Assembly (NCBI GenBank): GCA_014526335.1
Contig: JACTAT010000059.1
Coordinates: 2,875,312-2,939,311 of the forward strand
DNA length: 64,000 bases
Direction of reading: 5' to 3'
Source: Chrysaora quinquecirrha
Taxonomy: Eukaryota; Cnidaria; Scyphozoa; Semaeostomeae; Pelagiidae
Shown here piece after piece: positions 1 to 14,400 of this stretch. The translations under genes were made by a program, and so were the position numbers. Numbering within the stretch: the first letter of the stretch is position 1; each line of letters begins with the position of its first letter. The notes below the pieces were generated by a model. It was not told the origin of the DNA and searched no databases. It saw only the letters and a list, made by a program, of their open reading frames with translations.

Positions 1-240
1 CAGGCATGGGCATGGTTCAAGTATCTACATTCTTAGCTGCTCCTCTTCGTTTAGGTATTGATTCTACAGCAAGGATTTACACAATTTTCTGCGTAGGAAA
101 AATCAGTTTCCCTGTCTCCCGCTGGGGCATCGCATGTGCCACTGTATGAGGCTGTTACAGAAGCCATAATTCCTACTTTTAGTACTTTAAGTGGAAGAAT
201 TCATCTTTTACTAAGTTTTGACGATCTTTTTAACTTTCAG

Positions 241-1130
241 ATTTGGATATAAAAGAAGTTGTTAGAAAGAAAAGCAAGAGAAACATGGAATATCGGCATT
301 ATTCGCACGAAGATGTCACAAATCACAAGCGAAGCCCTGCGGAGGAGTCATTCTATGAATCTTTTCTTTTACAGAAAGAATCTGACATTGGTAACTTATA
401 TGCATCCAATTTATACGAAGTTCAATGCTACTCAAAACAATTGAAACACATCAATAAACAATGTAGTTATCAAACTGCAGAAATCAATAGAGAAATGAAG
501 AAAATACAAAGAAAGATGGACAATTTAAAAAGCAAATGCAACAAAGTGCATTTCTTGAGTCAAAAATGCGCTTCATCTAGTTGCATTTCAGGCATTAAAT
601 CAGCAAGTAATTCACCCTCTCTTCCTCGTCTTTCGTCGAGGGAAAGCACAATTTCGACGACCAGTACACTCCCAAGTCCCCCTATCATACGAGCATTCTC
701 TGAGATGAAATTTGATGCAAAGTCGACTAAAGCTTTGTCGAAATCTTGGAGCAGTTTATCCGGCATTGCAGATGCAGATCATAACACAAAAACTGAATCT
801 CCTGTTCGCACGGAGAAGAACAATAACAAACCCAACATGAGTATGTTTATAACTAATCCGAAAGCATTACAAGAAAATCATGTTCAAAATGGTGTGCAAA
901 GCATGAGTCGTCTATCTATCGATAAACCAAAAATAAAAGGAAGCATTCGATATTCAAAATCACACGAAGATTTGAAAAACCTATGTGTCCCTTTTGAAAG
1001 AAAGCCTCGAGCTAACACGCTAACGAAACTTCGCTCAAATGGCAAAATGGCTGATGGAGAAGAATTGCACGTGCGTTACGTTCGGAGAGAAGACAGAGTA
1101 AAATCTGCTTTTACACTGCCAAAAATTTAG
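241..1130 (+). CDS. 3'-terminal coding exon of an unrecognised gene
   Basis: A pyrimidine-rich acceptor ending in CTTTCAG precedes position 241. The frame opens with two bases that complete a codon from an upstream exon outside the window, then reads without interruption to TAG at 1128-1130 (about 295 residues). Residues about 20-100 are charged and helical in character (EINREMKKIQRKMDNLKSKC), which suggests a short coiled coil. The rest is rich in Ser, Thr, Lys and Asn and probably disordered, with Ser/Pro clusters around 120-150. The basic end reads EDRVKSAFTLPKI. I do not recognise the family. The long open frame after a good acceptor, with a composition unlike the surrounding DNA, supports real coding. 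No function is assigned. Confidence 0.7.
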
Positions 1131-1461
1131 CATTAAAGACGAGAAATCATTGTGGGCCTACATGGACCTGTTATCTACGCAGAAATTTATGTTTACTGTT
1201 TTAATCATTTTATAATTATCAATATCTAGCAACGATTCCTTTCTGTTTTTAGAAAGGATAATCTTGTCTGAATTTATATCTTTATGGATTTTTAATTTAA
1301 GTTGTAAAAAATTTCATATACTGTAAATTTACAATATCCCGAGAAAGAACTGAATTTTTTTCACTTGCTAAATACATCGATCGGTAGACAGGTTTAGCAG
1401 GGCACTTGTCCACTATAGAATTATAAATTTTGAATCGCTCAGAAGTTTGCCACTTTTCATC

Positions 1462-2222
<761 letters not shown>

Positions 2223-2462
2223 TTCTGTTACTCATATTATTTCATAAGAAGCCAGACTTTGACTCATGTTGCATGACCACGACATTTGTCAGATAAGTTA
2301 GAAGACAAAACGAAATGTAAAGCACTCTTCAATTCGCTGCAACGCTACAACGCCAACGCTTGGCGCTATTCAGTCCCTCCCATTATTTTCAGTCACTCCC
2401 AAATAGAATGCGCAAGCGCATGCTTCCTCAACATCTTGTGGGTTTGGTTTTCTCCTGCCAAA

Positions 2463-5400
2463 ATGTCTTCCTCTGATTCTGATAGCGAAGAGTGGACTTT
2501 TTACAGCGATCGCGATGAATGGAAAGATGTTACACCAATTGAACAGGATGATGGACCAAATCCTGTTGTTTCGATTGCATATACGGATAAATGTAAGTTT
2601 TACTTCCATGATATGAGCAAAGTTTGCTGCGAAGGGGGCAAGGTGCTAGGCCGCCGGTGCCAGTGGCGGTGCTGCTTATGCTTTTGTTAACAATCGAAAA
2701 CAATAGAGAACAAAAGAAAGAGAACAAAAGACCAGCATGCTTCTGCATGTTCTGCACACAATGCACTGGGCATGCCCCTTGTCAATTTCTTTCCTTGGCT
2801 GTTCTGCTTAGTCAGCAGCTGAAAAGTGTCAATAGCTCCAATAGCTTGTCAGTAGACAAATATCTGGTTGCTGTTCGCTGGGTCACTTAGTAGCTGCATT
2901 TCCTACTTTGTTTTCTAGCACTACAGAGCCCTTTTCACGCCCATTCCTTATGAAACTAAGAATGTAGCAGCTGTAGCCTTTTTCTTGCATTCTTGTAGAA
3001 GAAAAGGCTCGCTATAGCTAGGCCAATATTCGCGAATGTTTCAGGAACATTCGGAACATTCAGAACATTCAAATTGACAAAAAAATTCCTTCAATAATCA
3101 GTATAAAATCTACAGTGCCTAGGAAATGATTTGTGAAGCACCAGGCACATAGTATAGGTGTCACAGATTTGTGTAATTATGTTTTGAAGGGTGGCAGTAA
3201 TTAACTTTGAATGTTACAGGGGGGTCAAAAACGTAGTACGATGGGGTGAAAATACAGCAAAGAGTGTATAAAATGTTTCATACAAGTTCAACGATTTCTT
3301 TCAAGGTCTAGAACAGTTAGCAGCATGCCAGAGGTTTGTGTAATTAAGTTTTGGAGAGAATTACCTCGCATTTTCTATCTTTTCAGGGGGTTGCATGGTT
3401 TTTTGACAAAATGACAAAAAAATTCCTTCAATAATCAGTATAAAATCTACAGTGCCTAGGAAATGATTTGTGAAGCACCAGGCACATAGTATAGGTGTCA
3501 CAGATTTGTGTAATTATGTTTTGAAGGGTGGCAGTAATTAACTTTGAATGTTACAGGGGGTCAAAACGAGTACGATGGGGTGAAAATACAGCAAAGAGTG
3601 TATAAAATGTTTCATACAAGTTCAACGATTTCTTTCAAGGTCTAGAACAGTTAGCAGCATGCCAGAGGTTTGTGTAATTAAGTTTTGGAGAGAATTACCT
3701 CGCATTTTCTATCTTTTCAGGGGGTTGCATGGTTTTTTGACAAAATGACAAAAAAATTCCTTCAATAATCAGTATAAAATCTACAGTGGCTAGGAAATGA
3801 TTTGTGAAGCACCAGGTACATAGTATAGGTGTCACAGATTTGTGTAATTATGTTTTGAAGGGTGGCAGTAATTTACTTTGAATGTTACAGGGGGGTCAAA
3901 AACGTAGTACGATGGGGTGAAAATACAGCAAAGAGTGTATAAAATGTTTCATACAAGTTCAACGATTTCTTTCAAGGTCTAGAACAGTTAGCAGCATGCC
4001 AGAGGTTTGTGTAATTAAATTTTGGAGAGAATTACCTCGCATTTTCTATCTTTTCAGGGGGTTGCATGGTTTTTTGACAAAATGACAAAAAAATTCCTTC
4101 AATAATCAGTATAAAATCTACAGTGCCTAGGAAATGATTTGTGAAGCACCAGGCACATAGTATAGGTGTCACAGATTTGTGTAATTATGTTTTGAAGGGT
4201 GGCAGTAATTTACTTTGAATGTTACAGGGGGGTCAAAAACGTAGTACGATGGGGTGAAAATACAGCAAAGAGTCTATAAAATGTTTCATTCAAGTTCAAC
4301 GATTTCTTTCAAGGTCTAGAACAGTTAGTAGCATGCCAGAGGTTTGTGTAATTAAGTTTTGGAGAGAATTACCTCGCATTTTCTATCTTTTCAGGGGGTT
4401 GCATGGTTTTTTGACAAAATGACAAAAAAATTCCTTCAATAATCAGTATAAAATCTACAGTGCCTAGGAAATGATTTGTGAAGCACCAGGCACATAGTAT
4501 AGGTGTCACAGATTTGTGTAATTATGTTTTGAAGGGTGGCAGTAATTAACTTTGAATGTTACAGGGGGGTCAAAAACGTAGTACGATGGGGTGAAAATAC
4601 AGCAAAGAGTGTATAAAATGTTTCATACAAGTTCAACGATTTCTTTCAAGGTCTAGAACAGTTAGCAGCATGCCAGAGGTTTGTGTAATTAAGTTTTGGA
4701 GAGAATTACCTCGCATTTTCTATCTTTTCAGGGGGTTGCATGGTTTTTTGACAAAATGACAAAAAAATTCCTTCAATAATCAGTATAAAATCTACAGTGG
4801 CTAGGAAATGATTTGTGAAGCACCAGGCACATAGTATAGGTGTCACAGATTTGTGTAATTATGTTTTGAAGGGTGGCAAAAATTTACTTTGAATGTTACA
4901 GGGGGGTCAAAAACGTAGTACGATGGGGTGAAAATACAGCAAAGAGTGTATAAAATGTTTCATACAAGTTCAACGATTTCTTTCAAGGTCTAGAACAGTT
5001 AGCAGCATGCCAGAGGTTTGTGTAATTAAGTTTTGGAGAGAATTACCTCGCATTTTCTATCTTTTCAGGGGGTTGCATGGTTTTTTGACAAAATGACAAA
5101 AAAATTCCTTCAATAATCAGTATAAAATCTACAGTGCCTAGGAAATGATTTGTGAAGCACCAGGCACATAGTATAGGTGTCACAGATTTGTGTAATTATG
5201 TTTTGAAGGGTGGCAGTAATTAACTTTGAATGTTACAGGGGGGTCAAAAACGTAGTAGGATGGGGTGAAAAAACAGCAGAGACGCCATAAAAAGTGTACA
5301 GTAACATAACTTAAAATTTTCCTCTTTAACATCATGAGCAAATATCGGATATCTCTATACTTGCAACTCGGTAATGTAAATAGTTCGCAAGCTTACTAAT

Positions 5401-8400
5401 CCGATTAATGCATGCAAATACATAACTACATTACTGCATACATTGTAGATATACATTGTGTCTAGAAAACAAACTGTAACAAACCAATTTAGAATTACAA
5501 GCAGTCTTCGCAAGAAAAAATGAGGGTATCTATTGAATCATTAAAGCGTAGTTAACTATAATTAAATTACCGGTTCAGAATCAGAGAGCTGGACTTTAGG
5601 CAAACAAGGGTGCTCTTTGATTTCGAGATGCAAAATTGATTTGTTTTTGACAGGTATGCGACATCAATCTTAAAAAGGCACCCGTTTGCTGCTTAAACAA
5701 CATTTGTTGTGTGGTACTTCTACTTTGAACGACTTAAATATTGTACATCGTATATTATCTACACAAAACATTATAAGACATCTACTTCCATTCGACAGCT
5801 TTAGCATTGACAAATGATTATTAATACCAATGCTTTCATACTTCATATATAATCTATATACTACAACACGAGGGGCAATTGAGTACTTTTGGAAATGTCG
5901 TATACTGTTGCTCGCAATCTTATTGTCTTGTGGAACATTTGTTGGCGATCTTATGGTCTATTGAAATGCCTTGCAAATTAATTCCTTTATCTTGAACACA
6001 TTTCCAAAAGTAAAATGCCCTTCGCCATAGTCGGATTAGTGAAATAAATAAGGTCGGATTTCAAAGCTATCTTGATTTATATACTATCTGGTATACACTC
6101 ATTTTTTTTATAAGGAACCCATTTCTAAGAAACTCAGTACTGAGATCAATATTGGGTAAGCAACTTTCAGTACTCGACCAAAAATGGTAAGAAACTCGCA
6201 GGTCTCAAGAATGTATGGAATTAGAAATAAAGCATCGAGTATTGTATTACGTTAGTCGCATCCTGGGTTGAGCCGAATAGGTTTCTATTTTAGAGTTAAT
6301 AACTCTTTTAGAAGGAAACGACACTGTGTTAACCATTAGGAAAGGCTATTCACGTTACTAACAAAACGGGCGAAAGTTCTCGTACATATAATGAAGTACA
6401 TGTCTTCATTACGGTTTCGCAACGACATGATTTTTAACAAAAGTTTCAAATGAGAACCAAGTCAAGAAAAAGTAAATGTGTTGACGAGCAGGAAAGGCTA
6501 TTCATATTGCTAAGGAAATGAGCCAAAGTTATCGTACATGTAATTAAATACTTTTCATTTTTTTTTTCGAAACGACATGAGGTATAAAAAAGTTTCAAAT
6601 AAGATAAACTGAACAAAAAGCAAAGAAACGGAAGATGTATAATGGAAGGTAAAAAAAGAAGGTACAACGAAAAGGAACTTGTTGTTATAGTTGTCTTCTT
6701 TATCCAGAGATATTTTTGCACAAGTTCTCCCCTTTTTCTATATGAAATCTGGGTGTTGAAGCATAAAATAGCAATAGATGAAAAAAGAAGGAAAACGCGC
6801 TTACCAGATCATCGCATGGCTCTTTCGGTTTGTTGTAATCCTTATTTTGCTTGCCACTCACGCCTTTCTTCCATTTTACAGGCCTTGCGCGCCATCCCGT
6901 TCCAGTTTCATCATTGCCACGAACACCCCAAGTTCGGCTTGCCGCGCCAGTTTGTAAGATGTATTCTGTTCTTAACAGCATGACATGTTTATAGAAATTT
7001 GTACACTCATATTGCAAAGAAAAGTTTCCGCAACCGTTTTTCGATGCCAAGAAGCAACCGTCATGTTTGCTTACAGTCGGTGCAACTGTGCAACATGGGC
7101 GTTCATTTGGTTTATCTTAGCCTAGTATATTAATAAATTCTATAGTTTCCAAATATGGTCAACATCAAGATCAAGCAGGGTCTCTTCACAATGAATGACG
7201 GGATAGGAAACACAATAGAGGAAAGCGCAAGCGCGCTTGAAATTTTCCTCAGTGCACTGCGAGCGTTTCAACTGTGCATGTTCTTTCATTTATATTATTA
7301 CTTTCTTGTCATATGTTCGATAAGATACTCTTTCTATCAACTTTTTCTATCAACGGTTTCCGTAGATTTTCTAGCGATTATTGAAGGAATTAATTTATCG
7401 TTCAGAGAAAAAAGCACCCCACCCCCTTAAATCATTTACCGAGTTGTGGACGAATTCCAAAACAAAATTACACAAACCTTTAACCCATTTTACGCCATTC
7501 TCAATCAAAAAATGATGCTTGTTCGCTAAGATACTCTTTCTATCAACTCTAGAGCGTTTTTGACTGTTGTCCTGTACTATGTAAGTAACCCCCTGATACT
7601 ATTTGGGCAAGCAAGCAGGCAACTTTCAAAACTTAATTACACAAGTCTTTGGCGCTTGTAGTTACTGCTCAACACAAGATTGAGCCTCTCTCGGTTTCCG
7701 TAGATTTTATAGCGATTATTGAAGGAATTAATTCATTGATCCGAGAAAAAAGCACCCCACCCCCTTAAATTTCTAATTTAGTTTGAAAAATAATCATATT
7801 CAGCAATAGCTACTCTGGTTCTAACTGTTCATATACACAATCTTGGAATTTGAACAACAGTGAATGTTTTTGAATATTCAAAGTGAATGTCATTCTGTAT
7901 ATAGTTAGCGAGAAGAAAAAGGCATTCTTGTATTAATCCGTAAACTGATGTCAATACACACCAAAAAACTTTATTCTGAAGCCGTAAACTGTAGAAAAAG
8001 CTTCGCAAAATCCGTAAGCTGCACAAAAAATAGGGTTCAAAGCCATGAAGCTGCAAACCTATAATAGTCCCCCACTTGTCCAATCTGTCAAATGTGGAGT
8101 TTACTTCTTGTTTTGGGCAAGTTGATTTTAGAGGTGGGGCATGTTTACCTTAAAAATGTGTGGATTTTGAGGATGGGCAAGTGGGGTGACTTGACTAGAA
8201 ACCCCTGCATGCAGTAAATAAAGTCCTATAGTTTCACTGCACTAGGTGTTTGCCAAAAGTGCCATATACTTAGATTTGTGGATAAGCATGGTGCTGTTGT
8301 TACACACCAAGCATAATTTGTGGTCAGGGCTTCAATTTATAACCTTGCTGGAAGGGTGAAACTTAAAAGGTCAAAACTTCTTTCTTTCTGTGAACTGGAT

Positions 8401-11400
8401 AATCCATAGAACATCTACTGTCTTTGCCTGTTTTGCCAAATTGATTATTCAACTTACAAATTATGCAGTGCAATGTAATGCTGTTTATCAAACTTGTTTA
8501 CTACTTCATTGCAGTTCGAGATGTCTATGATTATTTAAGAGCAGTAATGAAAGCAGATGAAAGAAGTGAAAGAGCTTTACAGTTGACACAAGATGCTTTG
8601 TTACTGAATCCAGCAAATTACACAGCTTGGTGAGTTTTATGAAAATGCAGTCTTTGATATATTGCAGGAATTTAGGGATTTGATCTTTTGGTGAACTTAT
8701 TGCTGGATAGTTTTCCTTCATGTCTCGTGAATTAAATGTCCTGCTTTCAGCTTAGTGCAAATCAACTAAACTTCTTTCATTGCTTGTGGTATTACCATAT
8801 CTATCCTCCTTTCCAATTAAAAAGAATGTTCTTTCACAAAAGATGACCAGCTGATTGTGTTGTTAGGATAGGACATGAAATTTCAATCAAAGTACTAGTC
8901 TGTTTGTATTGGTACTTTGTAAGTAAATATTTTGTCAGTTGGTCAATCTTAAGCCCTGGCCAAACGACTAGATTTTTCACCCAATTTTTCACTTGACTAG
9001 AAATCGAGTGAAAAATAGAATTGTTTGGCAATCTTGTGAAGTGAGTTGAATGTCTTTCCATGGGAAGTTGCAGAGAACAACCAACGTGGGAGTGAAAAGA
9101 TCAAGAGAAAATTGAGAGAAAAATCAGATTGTTTTGCCACCCTTGCTCAATTTTTGCTCAATTTTGAAATAAAATGTTTAGAAAAGAAGGATCAAGTGAA
9201 AAGTTTGGCCAAGGCTTAATGGACAAGTTGTGATTGTGAAACACATTTTGTTGGCAAATTTGTTTGGTGCATCCAAGGTTATTGTCTCTTGGAACTACTA
9301 AAATTTTCCTTTCTTCACAAATAATCTGCCATTGCTCGCTTGCTCACAAATGCTTGACTATCACTAACTTCTTGGAGAAAATGCTCATTTAGCTGGCAAT
9401 TCATAATTTCATGAAACTGAACTCTGATAGACAAAGTTAAATACAGAAATATACATCTTAGATACTATCCTTGAGTTATTCACTCTCCCTGTTTGTTAAC
9501 CTTCAATGTATCCTAAATTCATTGCTAAAGATTGTGTCTATGAATAAATAAACAACACAGTTTTAGAGGTGCAGGGTGCTTCTTAATTTAGTCAAGATTA
9601 ATGGTTTGCATCATTGTAAGTCAAGCGTCAAGAAAGAACAAGACAGTTGAATTGTTCTTCTTTTCTATCTTATGCAGGCATTACCGAAGAGAAATTCTGA
9701 AATCATTAGACAAAGATTTGAACGATGAATTAAACTATATTGGACATATTATAAAAGATCAACAAAAGAATTATCAAGTTTGGTAAGTGATTTCATTGTT
9801 AAATTGCCTACAAAGTTACTAAACATTTTCATTTGGACCATACTTATCTTATATGATGCTCATTTTTCTGGTGTTGAATGTTGAAAATGGACTCAAATAA
9901 TAAACAACAGTGTTATGTGTAGTAACATTGGATACATTAAAAGTATTTAGGTTTGATACAGTACAAATGATCAGAGGCAATTCTACTTAAAGAAGTTGGA
10001 AGTATGAGATCAAAGGAATGCCTTTCTTATCACCTTGTTAGTTGATCCTTAGATTAAACATTTTGTTGTTCCGTATTGTATTCGACTTAGTTCCTGTTTA
10101 TTTCAGGCATTATATAGCTTTTATATAGCTGTAGCTCTAGTGTGATTGAAGAAGGCATGTTTTGTTCCAATTGCTGGCAAGTCTTCCTTTCTTTTCAGGT
10201 ATCACCGGGGTGTTATAGTTGGATGGCTTGGTGATCCTTCAAAAGAGCTTGATTTCACTGCTAAAATTTTACGAAAAGATGCAAAGAACTACCACGCTTG
10301 GCAGCATCGGCAGTCTGTTATACGTGGTTTTAATCTTTGGGATGGTGAACTGAGTTTTGTTACAATGTTGTTAGAAGAAGATCTCAGAAATAATTCTGCT
10401 TGGAACCAGCGATATTATACAATCGCCAACACTACAGGTTTCACAGATGACGTTGTTGAGAAGGAGCTCGAGTAAGATTTCTTTTTATGCGATTCTCTAC
10501 AGAATTTTTTATTTTATCACTTATTGTTGTCTCGTTGCACTAACCGTGCAATAGCGACTACCGTATTTTCTCGAAAAGAAAGAACTTGGCTTTTTATCTT
10601 CAAGCTTCTTTTGCAGCGTTCTATTCCAGGGTGGCTCCGATTCGAGTGGGGCTACTACTTTAAACTGTGCCAAAAATTTAAGAAAAATCAATATCTACCT
10701 ACAAAAATATATTGGACTTAAAACATGTTACCAACAGCTTTTGCATGCGGCTTATGCTCAATTGCGGCTTCTATTAATTTTTTTCTTAGATGAGTGCAGC
10801 TTTTTTTGAGAAAATATAGTACGCTATATCAAACTGAACATGATCGCTTGATAGAAACATGTTTCCGAAAAAAGAATCTCCTATTGTAATTCTAAATCGT
10901 TTTATTTTTGTTTGCCGATCTCAGTCCATCTGGAAGAAATAGAAAAAGGAGCCATGTTTCTGTAAATTACTGCAGCAAGGAAACTTTGTTCTTTTTTTCC
11001 AGCTTATACGTCATTACTTTATATCAGGATGATTTTTTATGTGAAATGTACTGGCAGTTTCAGAGAGATTGCTGCGAAAGCATCAAGGAGGTTTCTTGAT
11101 AGGAAGCATGCGGTTGGCAATTGAGGGGTCATCGATACATCGTGATAGCAATCATCACGGGTTCAACATCGAGTGAGATGCGCGTGTCCTTATTACTCTT
11201 ATGTACATCCCAGAGTATCAGCTAGGTGTTCTGTTATATCAAGTCCTTTACCTCCAGTTCGAAACCCTGAGAGCTTGTGGTCTCTTAGGGGCATAGAAGG
11301 GGCTGCTAACAAATAAGATCACGATTTTCCACTACGAGTCCCCAAATGGAGATGGTATAAATAACAAAACAAGAATAGAAGTAATGAGTAACTAGTTTAT

Positions 11401-14400
11401 CTAGCCTTATCAGCTAAATTCCTTATTTAGGGCTACGAAGTTGAAATAATTAGTCTTACAAAGTAACAAAGTTCAAATATTTAATTTCATAATTAATCTT
11501 TTTTCGTGGGTCTTTCTCTTTCTTTAGTGCATTTCTTTAATTGCTTTTTCTCGCCTTTGACAGGTATCTACTGACGATTATTCAGAAAGTTCCTCACAAT
11601 GAAAGTGCTTGGAATTACGCCAAAGGGTAATCACGATTATTCATTTGTTCATTTATTCATATTAACACTTTCTATCGTTGTTTCTGCCAAGGTAAATCAC
11701 AAAATTTGCTCTCCGTGTCAATTAAGTTCACATCTTGCTTCAGTAAGTGCTATTGACGCCAATAGACGTCTGTATTCATAGTGTTGATCAGCGGAGCGGC
11801 CTTCAAGTACATGAGGGGCGTTGGTCTTTTTTGGGATTTTCAGAGATCCCCGGAGCCTATCTTAACCCCCAGAGCTTGTCTTAATTCCCTGTTTGTTGAT
11901 TTTGAGACAATTTACCTTAGCCCAAAGGTTTGGCAACGGTTTCTTGTAAAAAGACGTTGATTTGTAGATTTTTGTCGTAAACATCACTTTTTTCTTCATC
12001 ATGTGTCACTCTTTTTCAAAATACGTTAGCATGACCACGTTAGCTAGAACTCAATTGGCCCGTTTATTTTCTTCCTAAATGGTGTTTAGTTTTTGAGTAG
12101 TACAAAATTAAAAAATTGCGAGAAAGAGTGGAGACATTTTTGGACATACTTAAAAAAGCTGTTTTCTTCTGACACTCCTCAGAATTTAAACGTCAGAAAT
12201 AGACCAAAAGAAATGATTAAGGCGGTATTTATACCCAGATAAGATATACCAACAATTATACCTAGAATAGAAGTAATATTTTGACCGTTTAGATTAGTCT
12301 GATCAATAGTATACATCTGCTGGTTAAGTAAGCAATCAGTACCGACGTTATAAAGGAAAAGTTCCACAAAAAGCTAATCACCCACAAATAATTTATCAAA
12401 GAACTACCGTCAATAGTTTTTAAGTTTAAGATTTCTTTAGCTTTTTTCTTGCTAGAATACTCCAAGCTTTGCAAGAGCTTTTTTCAGCACATTCTGAAAA
12501 GCCAGTGACGTGACCATCTCTATATTCTTAGTATTCGTTGCACACGTGGGATATGCAAAAATGGTTCGATTCTCTTGCATATCAAGACTCAAATATTTCT
12601 CTTTGATGTATTCAACAGAATCCTCAACCGAGTTAGGTTGCCCTGTGAAATCTACAAAGTACTCCGTTAACGGATAATTAGCAATCTTCTCTTTGAATAT
12701 ATCGATCTTATTGAGAAATAAGAGAATTTGTGTTTTCTTGAACCATTTTGAGTTGATAATCGATTTGAATATATCTAAACTTTCTTGCATAGCATTCTTC
12801 GTGCAGTCCTCATCTAGCTTCATGTTATATTCATTCAACGAAATGCAAAAAATCACTGCATCAACATCTTCAAAACAATGTATCCATTTTCGTCTCTCTG
12901 ATCTTTGCCCACCAACGTCAACCATACAGATATTCGCTGCTTTGAAACTGAAATTTATCTCATGAATACCTGTCGTTCTCAAACGGCAGTACAAAATATC
13001 ATCAACATTTGGGACATAACTTTTGCTTAAGATAGTATCAATATGATTCTGATAGTACGAGATTGTCTCAGCGTACTGAACACAGTCAAAGTTCTTTACT
13101 AGAAATTCCTTGACGCTCTCTTTCCCATAGAACTCTTTGATGAATTCAAATAAATCGTTGTTTTCCTGCTCAAATATTGCTTTACAATTGGTTGTTTCAA
13201 TGATCTGTTCAAGCCTTTCTTGAAATAAACCACTGTCCACCACTTCTATACCCATTTCTTGCATCAATTTCATTATAGACAGCATGCCACCAATAACATT
13301 ACTTAAAATTGTCGGTTGAAACTGCAGGCGTTCTTCGTCTGTAAATCCTTCCATGTTGATTATTCTCATTTGCTTCAATAGTGTAGTTTTTCCACTGTTC
13401 GCAGAACCGAGTAACAATAATGTCGACTTTTCTGTCACATCTTCTTCGCCTTGTACGTAAGAATTCAAATTGCTAAAGTCACAACCCATGCTTGGAGCAG
13501 TCTTAATTCTTCATTCGCCAGTTATAAATCACGTTGAGGAATGATAAACCCTAGTAGCAACTTTGAATTATTTATGTAGTACAGCGGTGCTCTTCTCGGG
13601 CAGGCATTACTGATCCGAAAAAGACTTTTTTGAGGCTTGATATCTCGTTATTGGTGTAAAGCCAAGTGGAGCTGTGATAAAAGTCCTGAGTTTCTTGGTT
13701 CGCCGGCAGATATGATGAACTTCAATAGCTAATGATTTCACCAAGATAAGACCATCTTAACTGGAAAAATCACCTGCCACGGCTATTATATCTTTCTACA
13801 GATGCATTTCAAGAAGCATTTTACGAACTTTTCACACGATTATGAATAATGTGGCTGTTTTTCTTATTCAAAACAGCTCATCGTGTCAATCTATTGGAAG
13901 ATCAACATGAAAATCTCTACTTAATTTGTCTTTTTTGATTATTTTGATCTTCACAGAGCAACAATAGGGTAGACTTTTTCACGATTTTTAATACCGCATT
14001 TGAATGGATTCGAAGTTAGACTGTATGATCAGATCAATTCCGCTGAGCTAAAGACCTCAATGAATTTTCCGAAGCAGTTTGCAAGTCATACAGCCCTATC
14101 CTCCTGGTTGGCGTTGTGTTTCTCCTATGTTGAGCCTTCTTCAGGACCATAGATATTGGCATACTGTATATATATTGTGGCATAGCACAATTGATAGGAT
14201 TCGAACCTTGACAGCATGATCAGATGACTGAGGCTTCTGGATTTCACTGAGCTAAAAAGCTCAATGAAATGACCGAAAAACTCTCGTCAGCCCAAGGCTT
14301 TCATCCCACTTGACTTTTGTCTTTCGGCTATGCTAAAGCCTTCATCACTGCCGTATTTTTTGCAACGGCTAACGCAAAGATTTATTTTTCCATAAGTGCA

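Noticed and set aside
2286..2462. In-frame N-terminal extension of the FNTA-like protein from an upstream ATG
   Set aside because: The added residues do not resemble the family. The ATG at 2463 is followed by the expected acidic leader and signature.
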